Below, one piece after another: positions 1 through 12,292 of a stretch of 30,385 nt of DNA. Made by a program: the position numbers and the translations under genes. Location: positions 1-30,385 of the forward strand of contig NZ_JNIV01000056.1 of the NCBI RefSeq assembly GCF_000701405.1, given 5' to 3'. The stretch's first letter is position 1; each line of letters begins with the position of its first letter. Under the pieces are notes generated by a model. The model ran no database searches. It saw nothing but the letters and a program-made list of their open reading frames with translations, and was not told the origin of the DNA. Origin of the DNA: Deinococcus marmoris DSM 12784 (GTDB lineage Bacteria; Deinococcota; Deinococci; Deinococcales; Deinococcaceae).

Positions 1-1
1 G

Positions 2-274
2 ACCAGTATGCGAAACCATGCCGCACTGATTCTGAGAACGAGCCGACTGCATTGGGGCATAGAAAATCAGCTTCACTGGGTGCTGGACGTGGTTTTTGAT
101 GATGATGCTTCAAAGGTCAAGAACCGAATTGCAGCCCAGAATTGGGTCATGGTGCGGCAGATGGCTGCCCATCTGCTGCGGCGTGAAGGGACGGGCAAGG
201 GAAGTCTGGCCTCTAAACAGTTCCGCGCCACGATGGATTTGCCATTTCTAGAGGCTGTCCTGACTTTGCGGTAG
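2..274 (+). CDS. ISAs1-family transposase, C-terminal part (cut by window edge)
   Basis: The frame is open to the left edge, so only about the last 90 residues of a DDE transposase are visible. The signature block RLHWGIENQLHWVLDVVFDD, followed by an Asn-rich/Arg stretch (AAQNWVMVRQMAAHLLRR), is the typical ISAs1-family C-terminus, where the E of HWxIEN belongs to the catalytic region. An ATG at 8 is internal and not the real start. The stop TAG lies inside GTAGCCCTG (271-279), which could be the right terminal repeat of the element, but the left end is outside the window so this cannot be confirmed. Whether the full transposase is intact is unknown. Confidence 0.85.
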   Translation, partial: TSMRNHAALILRTSRLHWGIENQLHWVLDVVFDDDASKVKNRIAAQNWVMVRQMAAHLLRREGTGKGSLASKQFRATMDLPFLEAVLTLR

Positions 275-281
275 CCCTGGG

Positions 282-314
282 GATGGGCTGCGCTGTGAGA
301 TGGGCTGCGCTGTG
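282..314. repeat. 17-bp direct tandem repeat, two copies
   Basis: GATGGGCTGCGCTGTG occurs at 282-297 and again at 299-314 (period 17) directly after the transposase end. It may be a duplication made at the insertion border; function unknown. Confidence 0.8.
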
Positions 315-326
315 CCCTCCAGACAG

Positions 327-371
327 AAAACTGGGACGTGTGGGCAGATTTGCCTCCACATCCCAGTTTTT
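327..371. terminator. Symmetric (bidirectional) rho-independent terminator
   Basis: The arms AAAACTGGGA (327-336) and TCCCAGTTTT (361-370) are fully complementary and are extended inward by GTG/CAC and GGCA/TGCC pairs. The A-run on one side and T-run on the other give a U-tail in both directions. It sits just downstream of the acyl-CoA ligase stop codon (minus strand) and after the transposase (plus strand), so it can end both transcripts. Confidence 0.8.
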
Positions 372-383
372 AGACTTGTCCGC

Positions 384-2075
<1,692 letters not shown>

Positions 2076-2368
2076 GATGAAGGTCTCCTGGGTCCGCCGC
2101 GCCCCGTGATGGCGCAGCAAAACAGTGAATTTTTGATGCCCAGAGTGTAGCGCCTGGGGCCGCAAACACCATAAACCCCGTACACCACACCCCCAATGAT
2201 CTTAATGAATGGGCTTTTGGCGTGTACAACGGCCTTTAACGTGTTGTGAGAAAAAGACCGTGTCAGACACAAAAATCCTGCATGAAACGGCGCTAAGAGC
2301 GTGCTGGCGCGACTCTAACCTCCCGGACCCCCTTCCCAAGCGCGTTTGCATATGTCATGCTGCTCACC

Positions 2369-2731
2369 ATGACGAAAAAGACCGCCAAGCCCGCCGCCAA
2401 GAAGACTGCTGCCAAAGCCGCGCCCGCCGCTGCCAAGGCCGCCCCCGCCGCCAGCAACAAGGTCGCCAAGACCCAGCTCGTGGAAATGGTCGCCGACAAG
2501 ACCGGCCTGACCAAGAAGCAGAGCGAGGAAGCCGTCAGCGCCATGCTGGACGCCGTGGTCAGCTCGATCAAGGGCGGCCAGAGCGTCGGCCTGCCCGGCC
2601 TGGGCACCCTGAGCGTCAAGGACACCGCCGCCCGTACCGGCGTGCGCCCTGGCACCAGCGAGAAGATCCAGATTCCTGCGGGCAAGAAGGTGGCTTTCAA
2701 GGTCGCCAGCACCCTCAAGGGCACCCTCTAA
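2369..2731 (+). CDS. hup: HU-family DNA-binding protein with Lys/Ala-rich N-terminal tail
   Basis: 120 residues. The first ~35 residues are a basic, low-complexity tail (repeats of KPAAKK, KAAPAA) like that of Deinococcus HU. The rest is a standard HU/IHF fold: [20 protein letters not shown], then the conserved beta-arm core [20 protein letters not shown] and KVAFKVAS near the end. HU dimers bend and compact the nucleoid; the tail resembles eukaryotic H1 tails and probably adds nonspecific DNA contacts. An ATG four codons upstream (2357) is possible, but MTKK is the usual Deinococcus start. No Shine-Dalgarno is visible before either ATG. A strong terminator follows directly, so the gene is monocistronic. 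Confidence 0.93.
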   Translation: MTKKTAKPAAKKTAAKAAPAAAKAAPAASNKVAKTQLVEMVADKTGLTKKQSEEAVSAMLDAVVSSIKGGQSVGLPGLGTLSVKDTAARTGVRPGTSEKIQIPAGKKVAFKVASTLKGTL

Positions 2732-2752
2732 ACCATTTTTTAGCAACGCAGG

Positions 2753-2798
2753 GCGGAGGTGGGCTGTTCCAGCAATGGACAGTCCGCCTCCGCTTTTT
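2753..2798 (+). terminator. Strong rho-independent terminator of the HU gene
   Basis: A 15-bp stem, GCGGAGGTGGGCTGT (2753-2767) with ACAGTCCGCCTCCGC (2779-2793), pairs along its whole length with two G-U pairs. The loop is 11 nt and is followed by TTTTT (2794-2798). Confidence 0.93.
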
Positions 2799-3104
2799 GC
2801 TTGACCCCGTGACCTTGACACAACCAGTCAGCATCACCTGAATCCTGAAGATCAGTCCGTGCCAAGAGCCACAGGTGCGACTGAACCCGGAACACGAATC
2901 CGCCCCTAAAATCCATATTCCAGTTGGCCCTGTTCAAAATAGATTGCGAAAAGTCACTCCCAACGTCGTCCGTTACGCAATACTGTCTTGCAACGTCAGA
3001 AGCCGCCTGCTACCAGTCCATCCAAATTGCTGCATGATCGGTCACCCTGTTTAAATTTGGCAGAACCCTCATGTTTCATACCACAGCGAAAAGCACACTC
3101 AGGC
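2799..3104. other. Intergenic stretch between HU terminator and secreted protein
   Basis: About 300 bases, visibly more AT-rich than the surrounding genes. No convincing ORF, RNA gene or clear -35/-10 pair was found. It presumably carries the promoter of the secreted two-domain protein. Confidence 0.5.
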
Positions 3105-3788
3105 ATGAAACCCTGGATTGCCTGCGTTGTCCTTTTGACTTGTGCTTCAGTGGCACACGCCGAACAGTACGTTGTTTCTACCGATTTCCATCCGTCTCAA
3201 CCTGCAACGTTCCGCGTGAGTCTGAATGGGCAGACCCTTTTGCTGCACCGTGCTGCGGACGGCAATATGGACATCACACCCTGGGTCAAGTCCGGCAAGA
3301 ACACCCTGACCGTCAATGTTGATCCTGGGAAGAACGAGAACAGGTTCTCCAAGAGTACGTTGACGCTTGGCGCAGGGCAGGACGGGAAATGGCGCACGCT
3401 CTTTAAGAAAGACTCGGATGTCAACACGAAAGCGGGCACCAGCACTTTTGTCTTTCTCGCCAAGCCGTCTCCCACGGCCAGGCCCGGAAAAGTCAGTCTG
3501 TTTGGTAAGTTTCATCCCTCCCAGCCCGTCCAGTTCGATATTGCGCTGAATGGAGAGGGTATCAGTAGCCTGGACAGCGACGGCAATTTTGATCTGACGC
3601 CGTTTCTGAAACCGGGAAAAAATGTGGTGACCGTCAAGTATGGTGCGTCTCAGACGAAGAATCAGTTTTCACAGAGCAACCTGACGATTGGGCAGCAGGT
3701 GGGGAACAAATGGGTCAGTCTCTTCAAGTGGGGGGTAGGCCATTGGGACACCCAGGCGGGTTCAGTCACCTTCCCGATCTACCGATAA
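3105..3788 (+). CDS. Secreted protein made of two tandem copies of one ~100-residue domain, function unknown
   Basis: 227 residues starting MKPWIACVVLL, with a signal peptide that should be cut after AHA (residue 19). The mature part is two homologous modules offset by 108 residues. Module one runs FHPSQPATFRVSLNG (28-), DGNMDITPWVKSGKN, NRFSKSTLTLG, KWRTLFK, TKAGTSTFVF. Module two runs FHPSQPVQFDIALNG (136-), DGNFDLTPFLKPGKN, NQFSQSNLTIG, KWVSLFK, TQAGSVTFPI. The alternating hydrophobic pattern suggests beta-sandwich folds. The start at 3105 was chosen because the frame upstream is non-coding in character and the signal peptide begins there; the ribosome site is weak (CAGG close to the ATG). 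I do not recognise the family. The coding sequence looks less GC-rich than its neighbours, so acquisition by transfer is possible. Confidence 0.75.
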   Translation: MKPWIACVVLLTCASVAHAEQYVVSTDFHPSQPATFRVSLNGQTLLLHRAADGNMDITPWVKSGKNTLTVNVDPGKNENRFSKSTLTLGAGQDGKWRTLFKKDSDVNTKAGTSTFVFLAKPSPTARPGKVSLFGKFHPSQPVQFDIALNGEGISSLDSDGNFDLTPFLKPGKNVVTVKYGASQTKNQFSQSNLTIGQQVGNKWVSLFKWGVGHWDTQAGSVTFPIYR

Positions 3789-3838
3789 ACCTGATTTGCT
3801 GATAACTGGACCAGATGGAGCGTGACGCACGCCAGAAA

Positions 3839-3856
3839 GGCGCTCGAGAGAGCGTC
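3839..3856. terminator. Possible weak hairpin after the secreted-protein gene
   Basis: GGCGCTC-GAGA-GAGCGTC forms a 7-bp stem with one G-U pair and a GAGA loop 50 nt after the stop codon. No T-run follows on the plus strand, so this is a weak terminator candidate only. Confidence 0.3.
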
Positions 3857-3929
3857 TCCAGATATTCCAGCTTCACCCGGAACGGTGCATCTTTTCCGTT
3901 AGATGCTCTGGGCCGCCGGGCAGCGGAAA

Positions 3930-3963
3930 GGCGGCGCACGGAGATCAGTCTCCACGCGCCGCC
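3930..3963 (-). terminator. Hairpin terminator of the binding-protein gene
   Basis: On the minus strand GGCGGCGC and GCGCCGCC pair perfectly, and an inner GGAGA/TCTCC pair closes a 4-nt loop. The hairpin is 16 nt past the stop codon at 3980 and is followed by TTTCC, a short U-tail. The stem is strong but the tail is poor. Confidence 0.65.
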
Positions 3964-3979
3964 CGAATATTTGGAGCGT

Positions 3980-5119
3980 TTACTTAAGCAGCTTCCATTT
4001 GCCGTCCACAACCTGTACCATCACGCGGCTGCGGGCGTCCAGGCCCAGGTGATCGGTGGACGACAGGTTGAAGATGCCGTGCGCGCCGATGATGTTGCGT
4101 GAGCCTTCCAGGGCGTCGCGCAGGGCGCTGCGGAACTCGGCGGTGCCGGGCTTGGCCTTTTTCAGCGCGCTGGGAATGGCCTTTTGCATCAGCAGTCCGG
4201 CGTCCCACATGTGTGCGCCGAAGGTCGACACGCTGTCCTTGCCGTATCTGGCCTCGTACAGACTGGCGTAGTTCAGGCCCACTTTCTTGTTGGGGTTGGT
4301 GTCGGGAAGCTGTTCGGCCACCAGCACTGGTCCCGCCGGAAGAATCGCGCCCTCCACGTCCTTGCCGCCCACCCGCAGGAAATCCGCGTTGGCGACGCCG
4401 TGGGTCTGGTAGACCTTGCCCGCATAGCCCCGGTCTCCCAGGGTCTTCTGCGGCAGCACGGCAGGTACACCGGACGCGCCGATCAACACGGCGTCGGGTT
4501 TGGCGGCCAGGACCTTCAACACCTGACCGGTCACGCTGGTGTCGCTGCGTCCGTAGCGCTCCTCGGCCACCACCTTGATGCCGCGTGCGGCGGCGTTCTT
4601 CTTGAGTTCGGCCAGCCAGCCCTCGCCGTAGGCGTCGTTGAAGCCGATGTAGCCCACCGTCTTGACCTTGTTCTGCTGCATGTGCTGGGCAATCGCCGCC
4701 GCCATGATCGCGTCGGTCTGCGGGGTCTTGAAGACCCACTGACGTTTGGCATCCACCGGCTTGATGATGCCCTCGGAGGCGGCCAGACTGATCATGGGAA
4801 CCTTGGCCTCGGCCACCACGTCGATCATCGCCAGTGAAGCGGGGGTAGTGGTGGTCCCGATGATCAGGTCCACCTTATTGTCCTGGATCAGCTTGCGTGC
4901 GCTGGTCACGGCGGCGGTGGTGTCGCTGGCGTCGTCCAGAATGGTGTAGACGATCTTCTGCCCGGCGATTGCTTGCGGCAGCAGCGCCACCGTATTGCGC
5001 TCCGGGATGCCCAGGCTGGCGGCGGGGCCGGTGCCCGAGACGATCACGCCCACGCGGATTTCGGCGGCGGCCAGTGAGGTGCAGGCGAGCAGGGCAGTCA
5101 GTAGGATGCGGGTTTTCAT
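3980..5119 (-). CDS. ABC transporter substrate-binding protein, branched-chain amino acid (LivJ/PBP type 1) family
   Basis: 379 residues with a Sec signal peptide (MKTRILLTALLACTSLAAA, cut near residue 19) and no lipobox cysteine. The mature protein begins EIRVGVIVSGTGPAASLGIPE, the typical first strand and ligand loop of type-1 periplasmic binding proteins. KLIQDNKVDLIIGTTTTPAS, YIGFNDAYGEGW and FGAHMWDAGLL are further family blocks. Members bind Leu/Ile/Val, amides, urea or aromatic acids, so the ligand is not decided. GGAGG about 8 nt upstream supports the ATG at 5119. No permease or ATPase gene of the Liv type lies nearby, so the partner proteins must be encoded elsewhere. A hairpin at 3930-3963 ends the transcript. 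Confidence 0.88.
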   Translation of the reverse strand: MKTRILLTALLACTSLAAAEIRVGVIVSGTGPAASLGIPERNTVALLPQAIAGQKIVYTILDDASDTTAAVTSARKLIQDNKVDLIIGTTTTPASLAMIDVVAEAKVPMISLAASEGIIKPVDAKRQWVFKTPQTDAIMAAAIAQHMQQNKVKTVGYIGFNDAYGEGWLAELKKNAAARGIKVVAEERYGRSDTSVTGQVLKVLAAKPDAVLIGASGVPAVLPQKTLGDRGYAGKVYQTHGVANADFLRVGGKDVEGAILPAGPVLVAEQLPDTNPNKKVGLNYASLYEARYGKDSVSTFGAHMWDAGLLMQKAIPSALKKAKPGTAEFRSALRDALEGSRNIIGAHGIFNLSSTDHLGLDARSRVMVQVVDGKWKLLK

Positions 5120-5215
5120 GGTGAAACCTCCAGAGAATGGATTGAACGCGAGTTGTGGACGCCGGAATGCTAGCAGATGGCTGTTCGGATGACCGTGAGG
5201 GTGTGCGGAACTCTA

Positions 5216-5231
5216 CTCGTCATGTGACGAG
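5216..5231. promoter_or_regulatory. 16-bp palindrome between two minus-strand genes
   Basis: CTCGTCA-TG-TGACGAG is a perfect inverted repeat 15 nt past the stop of the serine hydrolase gene and ~100 nt upstream of the binding-protein ATG. It has no T-run, so it is a candidate operator for the downstream gene or a weak terminator. Confidence 0.4.
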
Positions 5232-5246
5232 CAACCCCAGCAGGAA

Positions 5247-6248
5247 TCAACCCAGCCCGGCCAGTAGCGTGTTGCCCACCGCCCGCCTCAGCCCCTGGAT
5301 GTCAAAGGTGCTGTGGCGGGTAGGGTGAACGCGGTTGGTCAGCAGCGTCCAGGCCAGACCGTGTGCCGGGTCCACCCACAGCCCCGTTCCAGTGAAGCCG
5401 GTATGCCCAAGAGCCGCCGCACTGCACAAGCTGCCGCCGCTCCAGCCGGGTTGCGCGGCCACAAACGCCAGCGTGCGCCCCGGCGTTTGAATGCGCGTTG
5501 CCTGTGCTTGTGCCGCAGGCGACAGCCAGCCGCCCCGCAGCAGCAGTTCAGCCTGATTCAGCGTGCCGTCCAGCGTGCCGAACAGCCCCGCGTGTCCGGC
5601 CACCCCACCCTGCGCCGCCGCGTTCTCATCATGTGTCTCACCGCGCAGCATTCGCCCGCGCCACAGGCAGTGTTCGGTGGCGACACTGTTTTGAGGCTGA
5701 GGTGAAAAGGTCAGGCCGTCGTCCAGCTCGAAGTCGCGCAACGGTCTGTCATAGATCCGCTCCAGCACACGCCCCAGCAGCATGTACCCCAGATCGGAAT
5801 AGACCACTTCCCCGGCCTCCTGCATGGCCCACGGCTCCTGCATGAAGCGGGCGCGGATGGTGTCGGCGTTGCCCCAGGTGTAGAGCGGCACCCAGGCGGG
5901 CAGCCCCGCCGTGTGCGTCATCAGTTGCCGCAGCGTGCGCGCTTTCAGCGGGGTGTCCTGCATCCAGCCCAGTTCGGGCAGGTGGGCGGCCACCGTGTCG
6001 TCCAGATCGAGTCGGCCCTGTTCGGCGGCGCGGAGGATGGTTCGGGCCGTGAACAGCGGCTTGGTCAGGCTGGCAAGATCGAAGACGGCATCCTCTTTCA
6101 GCGCGATGTTCTCCGGCTGAATCTGCGCGTGGCCGAGAATCAGGGTGTCCCGCTCGCCTCCCGCATCCACCACACCCAGAGCGGCTCCCGGCAGACCGCC
6201 CACTCTCACAGCCGCTTCCAGAATCTCGCGGGTCCGTTCGGGAATCAT
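5247..6248 (-). CDS. Serine hydrolase of the beta-lactamase family, YbbE/AmiE-like (muropeptide amidase or esterase)
   Basis: 333 residues. The catalytic Ser-x-x-Lys is S60-LTK63, the second motif is YSD (150-152) and the third is HTG (282-284). The block THDENAAAQGGVAGHAGLFG (206-225) is characteristic of the YbbE branch of this family rather than of true class C beta-lactamases. In Bacillus subtilis the gene of this branch sits in the murQ operon and is described as an N-acetylmuramyl-L-alanine amidase. Here too it follows murQ, with ATG overlapping the murQ stop (ATGA, 6248-6245), which fixes the start and implies translational coupling. There is no signal peptide, so it should act in the cytoplasm, probably trimming the peptide from imported MurNAc-peptides. 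A general esterase role cannot be excluded. Confidence 0.85.
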   Translation of the reverse strand: MIPERTREILEAAVRVGGLPGAALGVVDAGGERDTLILGHAQIQPENIALKEDAVFDLASLTKPLFTARTILRAAEQGRLDLDDTVAAHLPELGWMQDTPLKARTLRQLMTHTAGLPAWVPLYTWGNADTIRARFMQEPWAMQEAGEVVYSDLGYMLLGRVLERIYDRPLRDFELDDGLTFSPQPQNSVATEHCLWRGRMLRGETHDENAAAQGGVAGHAGLFGTLDGTLNQAELLLRGGWLSPAAQAQATRIQTPGRTLAFVAAQPGWSGGSLCSAAALGHTGFTGTGLWVDPAHGLAWTLLTNRVHPTRHSTFDIQGLRRAVGNTLLAGLG

Positions 6249-7152
6249 TGCTGCTCCAGCGCCGCGCGGGCATGTCCGTTGTGTGCCTCCAGACGGGCCG
6301 TGGCCTCGGCGGCACTGACGCCCAGCAACAGTTGCACGATGGCGATCTTGACGCTGCCGCCGCACTCTTTCAACGCCTGATGTGCCGCCGCATCACCTGC
6401 CCCCGTGGCGTGGCGCACCAGACGCACGGCGCGGCCCTCCAGCTTGGCGTTGGTGGCCTTGACGTCCACCATCAGGTTGCCGTAGACCTTGCCCAGCCGG
6501 ACCATCACAGCGCTGGAAAAGGTGTTCAGGGCGATCTTCTGCGCGGTTCCGGCTTTCAGGCGGGTGCTGCCGCTGATGACCTCCGGGCCAGTGTCCAGCA
6601 GGACCGGGCAGGCCACCGCCGACAGCAGCGGCGTGCCAGGGTTGTTGGAGAGGCCCACCGTCAGCGCCCCCACCCGCTGCGCCGCGTCCACCGCGCCCAG
6701 GACGTAGGGGGTGGTGCCGCTGGCGGCAATGGCGATCAGCACGTCGTCTGGACCTACTATTGCCTCCAGCATGTCTGCCTCGCCTGCCTCACGGTCATCC
6801 TCCGCACCCTCCACGGCCTCGCGGATGGCTCTTGCTCCCCCGGCGATCAGGGGCACGGCCCGCAAGACCGGCCAGGAAAACGTCGGCGTCAGTTCGGTGG
6901 CGTCCAGCACGCCCAGGCGTCCGCTGGTTCCTGCGCCCGCGTAGACCAGCCGCCCGCCGCGTTCCAGCCGGGGCAGGGCCGCTTCCACCGCCCGTGCGAT
7001 GGCCGGGGCTGCCGCGCGCACGGCCTCCACCGCACCAGTCTGATCGTCGGCCAGCACACGCACCAGCTCTGGAATGTCCAGGCGGTCCAGATTGGCGTGG
7101 TCCGGGTGAACGCCCTCGGTGCGGCGGGCGTCCGGGACGGGTGGATCAGCGG

Positions 7153-7156
<4 letters not shown>
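6245..7156 (-). CDS. murQ: N-acetylmuramic acid 6-phosphate etherase
   Basis: 303 residues, the normal length for MurQ, which cleaves the D-lactyl ether of MurNAc-6-phosphate to GlcNAc-6-phosphate in cell-wall sugar recycling. The SIS-domain phosphosugar loop [20 protein letters not shown] (71-90) includes the conserved Glu (E88), and the second acidic block EGAEDD (116-121) follows. [20 protein letters not shown] and a C-terminal helical domain ([19 protein letters not shown]) complete the family pattern. The start at 7156 overlaps the gntR stop by 4 bp (ATGA), as the 3' end does with the hydrolase, so gntR-murQ-hydrolase is one tightly coupled operon. No MurNAc phosphotransferase or anhMurNAc kinase gene is in the window. 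Confidence 0.95.
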
Positions 7157-7926
<770 letters not shown>

Positions 7927-8149
7927 GTCTTCAGAACATACCACTCTCACACCACCGGGCAAGGGGCTTGCCATTGGCCCCAAAGTGGTCTTAAGCTGTA
8001 GGTTGAGTAATACAATTCGGCGCTCAGGCTCTTCGGCCCCGGCTGAAGCCCAGGCTCCACACCCTGACCTTTCCCACGACTGCGCTGTTGACCCGTGTGC
8101 GTTTCCCCTGTATGGCCCGCCTCTCGCCGAGGTCCACCCCCACTCCCCC
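7927..8149. promoter_or_regulatory. Divergent control region, gntR-murQ operon versus peptide-binding protein
   Basis: About 220 nt separate the two divergent genes, with an AT-rich core at 7990-8016. Inverted half-sites ACCACT (7940-7945) and AGTGGT (7984-7989) resemble the TGGT half-sites of HutC-type regulators and are candidate operator elements. A short hairpin GGCAAG-GGG-CTTGCC lies between them (7958-7972). A -35-like TTGCCA (7968) precedes a weak -10-like element by 17 nt on the plus strand. No promoter here is convincing on its own. Confidence 0.35.
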
Positions 8150-8161
8150 GGAGGTTTATCC

Positions 8162-9934
<1,773 letters not shown>

Positions 9935-9948
9935 GGCAGGCGAGTCAG

Positions 9949-10006
9949 AAGGTGCGGGAGGCGGGACGCGGGGCGGTGCCTTCGCCTCCAGTCTCCCGCA
10001 CCTTTT
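9949..10006 (+). terminator. Intra-operon hairpin (attenuator) between binding protein and permeases
   Basis: AAGGTGCGGGAG (9949-9960) pairs perfectly with CTCCCGCACCTT (9993-10004); the loop is GC-rich and the descending arm ends in TTTT (10003-10006). In ABC operons such a partial terminator typically lets the binding protein be made in excess over the membrane proteins. Confidence 0.8.
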
Positions 10007-10124
10007 GAGTGTTCCCCTCCCCTATTCATACGCGCCTGCACACTCATCCCGAAAGCGAGGCCCATCAACCCATGCAAGCTCTCCATCCATTACCAGCAGC
10101 GGCTCTTCCCCCTGCCCCCCAACC

Positions 10125-11096
10125 ATGCTGAGCTACGCCCTGCGGCGCATCCTGGGCATGGTTCCCACGCTGTTGCTGATCAGTGTGGTCTGCTTTGTCG
10201 TCATTCAACTCCAGCCGGGCAGCTTTATTGACCAGTACCTGGAAGACCCGCGCGTGACCAGGGAAACGGTGGCCACCATCACCAAACAACTGGGCCTGGA
10301 TCAGCCGCTGTGGGTGCAGTACCTGACCTGGATCAAGGGCATCGTCACCGAGGGCAACTTCGGCTATTCGTTCGCCAACGGGCGTCCGGTGGCCGAGCTG
10401 ATCTGGGAGCGGCTGGGCTGGACCGTGTTTCTGGCTGTGCTGACCCTGATCGTCTCGTGGCTGATCGCCATTCCGCTGGGCATCTACACGGCCCTGAACC
10501 GCTACGGCATCGGCGCGACGATCACCAACTTTCTGGGCTATATCAGCCTCGCCATTCCCGATTTTCTGGTGGCGCTCCTGCTCATCGCGCTGGTGCTAGG
10601 GGCAGGCGGGACCAACGTGGGCGGCCTGTTCAGCCCGCAGTACATCGGTGAGCCGTGGAGCTGGCCCAGGGTGCTGGACCTCCTGAACCACCTGTGGATT
10701 CCCATGATCGCCATCGGTCTGGAAGGGGTGGCGGGCCTGATGCGCCAGATGCGGGCGTCGATGCTGGACGTGATCAACCAGGATTACGTGCGGACGGCGC
10801 GGGCCAAGGGACTGGCCGGGCGCGCGGTGCTGTGGCGGCACGCGGTCAGGAACGCCATCAACCCGCTGATCAGCCTTGCGGGCCTGAGCCTGCCTACCCT
10901 GATCAGCGGCACCATCATCGCGTCCATCGTGCTGAACCTGCCCACCATCGGGCCTTACCTCTATGACAGTCTGCTCAATAAGGACCAATACGTCGCCATG
11001 ACATTGCTGCTCTTTAGCGCGCTGCTGCTGCTGATCGGCAACCTGCTCTCGGACCTCGCGCTGGCCTGGGCCGATCCCCGGATCCGGTTCGAATGA
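10125..11096 (+). CDS. Peptide ABC transporter permease, DppB/OppB type
   Basis: 323 residues, an integral membrane protein with about six helices. It begins MLSYALRRILGMVPTLLLIS, the standard DppB first helix, followed by the external segment with QLGLDQPLWVQYLTWIKGI. The cytoplasmic EAA loop is DYVRTARAKGLAGRAVLWRHAVRNA (about 220-244; shown in part), which docks on the ATPase. The ATG at 10125 matches the family N-terminus; upstream codons in this frame are not protein-like. The downstream permease gene overlaps its stop by 4 bp. The ATP-binding subunits are not in the window. Confidence 0.92.
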   Translation: MLSYALRRILGMVPTLLLISVVCFVVIQLQPGSFIDQYLEDPRVTRETVATITKQLGLDQPLWVQYLTWIKGIVTEGNFGYSFANGRPVAELIWERLGWTVFLAVLTLIVSWLIAIPLGIYTALNRYGIGATITNFLGYISLAIPDFLVALLLIALVLGAGGTNVGGLFSPQYIGEPWSWPRVLDLLNHLWIPMIAIGLEGVAGLMRQMRASMLDVINQDYVRTARAKGLAGRAVLWRHAVRNAINPLISLAGLSLPTLISGTIIASIVLNLPTIGPYLYDSLLNKDQYVAMTLLLFSALLLLIGNLLSDLALAWADPRIRFE

Positions 11097-12214
11097 CGGC
11101 AGCTCCCGCAAATATGACCGTAAAAACGCAGGAGCGTCAAACCCCGCTGGCGCTGGCCCTCCGCCGCTTCCGGCGCAACCGCGTGGGCGTCTGGAGTGCG
11201 TGGCTGCTGGCCGCGCTGTACCTGATCGCGCTGCTGGCCGGGTTCCTGTCTCCGTATTCGATCACCGCGCAGCACGCCGATTTTCCCTTTCAGCGTCCAC
11301 AGACCGTCCACCTCGTTCACGACGGCAAATTGATGCGCCCCTTCGTCTACGGGGTCAAGAAAACGCGCGATCCGGTGACCTTTCGGTCCACCTTCGCGCC
11401 GGATACCTCCACGCCCAGACCGATCCTGTTCCTTGTGCGCGGCGACGATCCGCTGGAATCCCAGTACAACTTTCTGGGCGTCTTTAAAAGTCAGTGGCAC
11501 CTGTTTGGCGTGCAGGACGGCTTTTACTTTCCCCTTGGCACGGACAAGTTTGGACGCGACCTGTTCTCGCGAATGCTCGTCGGCTCACAGGTCAGCCTGA
11601 CGGTGGGCCTGATCGGGATCGTCATTAGCTTCACCATCGGCATCGTGCTGGGCGGGGTCAGCGGGTATTTTGGCGGCTGGGTGGACAACCTGATCCAGCG
11701 GGTGATCGAGGTGTTGCTGTCCTTCCCACGCCTGCCGATTCTGCTGGCGCTGTCCACCATCATTCCCGCCAGTTGGCCGAGTACCTGGGTGTATCTGGGG
11801 ATCATCGCCGTGCTGGCGTTGATCGGCTGGGCGGGGCTGGCGCGGGTGATTCGCGGGCAGGTCATCAGCGCGCGCAACGTGGATTACGTGCAGGCGGCGC
11901 GGGCTATCGGCAGCAGTGACCTGCGGGTGATCCTGCGCCACATCATGCCCAACCTGAGTTCGTTCCTGATCGTGACCGCCACGCTGGCGCTGCCCGGCTA
12001 CATCCTGGGCGAGAGCGCGCTGAGTTTCTTAGGTCTGGGCATCAAGGAGCCGATGACCAGTTGGGGCCTGCTTCTCAAGGACGCGCAGAACTTCGAGACC
12101 CTCAACCTGTATCCCTGGCTGCTGCTGCCCGGCGTGATGATCGTGCTGTCGGTGCTGGCCTTCAACTTCATGGGCGACGCCCTGCGCGACGCGGCGGATA
12201 CCCAGAGCCGATAG
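11093..12214 (+). CDS. Peptide ABC transporter permease, DppC/OppC type
   Basis: 373 residues, longer than the usual ~300. The extra length is an extracytoplasmic insert of about 70 residues between helix 1 and helix 2 (after LSPYSITAQHADFPFQ up to the conserved FPLGTDKFGRDLFSRMLVGS). The EAA loop is VDYVQAARAIGSSDLRVILR, followed by PGYILGESALSFLGLGIKEP, both hallmarks of DppC. The ATG overlaps the dppB-like stop codon (ATGA), implying translational coupling; a second ATG at 11114 is less likely. A terminator at 12293 ends the operon without dppD/dppF genes, so the ATPases must come from another locus. Confidence 0.92.
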   Translation: MTAAPANMTVKTQERQTPLALALRRFRRNRVGVWSAWLLAALYLIALLAGFLSPYSITAQHADFPFQRPQTVHLVHDGKLMRPFVYGVKKTRDPVTFRSTFAPDTSTPRPILFLVRGDDPLESQYNFLGVFKSQWHLFGVQDGFYFPLGTDKFGRDLFSRMLVGSQVSLTVGLIGIVISFTIGIVLGGVSGYFGGWVDNLIQRVIEVLLSFPRLPILLALSTIIPASWPSTWVYLGIIAVLALIGWAGLARVIRGQVISARNVDYVQAARAIGSSDLRVILRHIMPNLSSFLIVTATLALPGYILGESALSFLGLGIKEPMTSWGLLLKDAQNFETLNLYPWLLLPGVMIVLSVLAFNFMGDALRDAADTQSR

Positions 12215-12292
12215 ATCCAGAGCCGTTGCGGGCTGCCCAGTCAATGTATGGATTTGACTTCCCCTGAATACCGCGCTATGTTCTTTTCATCG

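Noticed and set aside
2260..2270. GTGTC-A-GACAC palindrome upstream of HU
   Set aside because: Arms of only 5 bp and no clear position relative to a promoter; could be chance.
2209..2841. 210-codon plus-strand frame over the HU gene
   Set aside because: It runs in a different phase through the HU gene and its terminator; the HU reading has conserved protein motifs.
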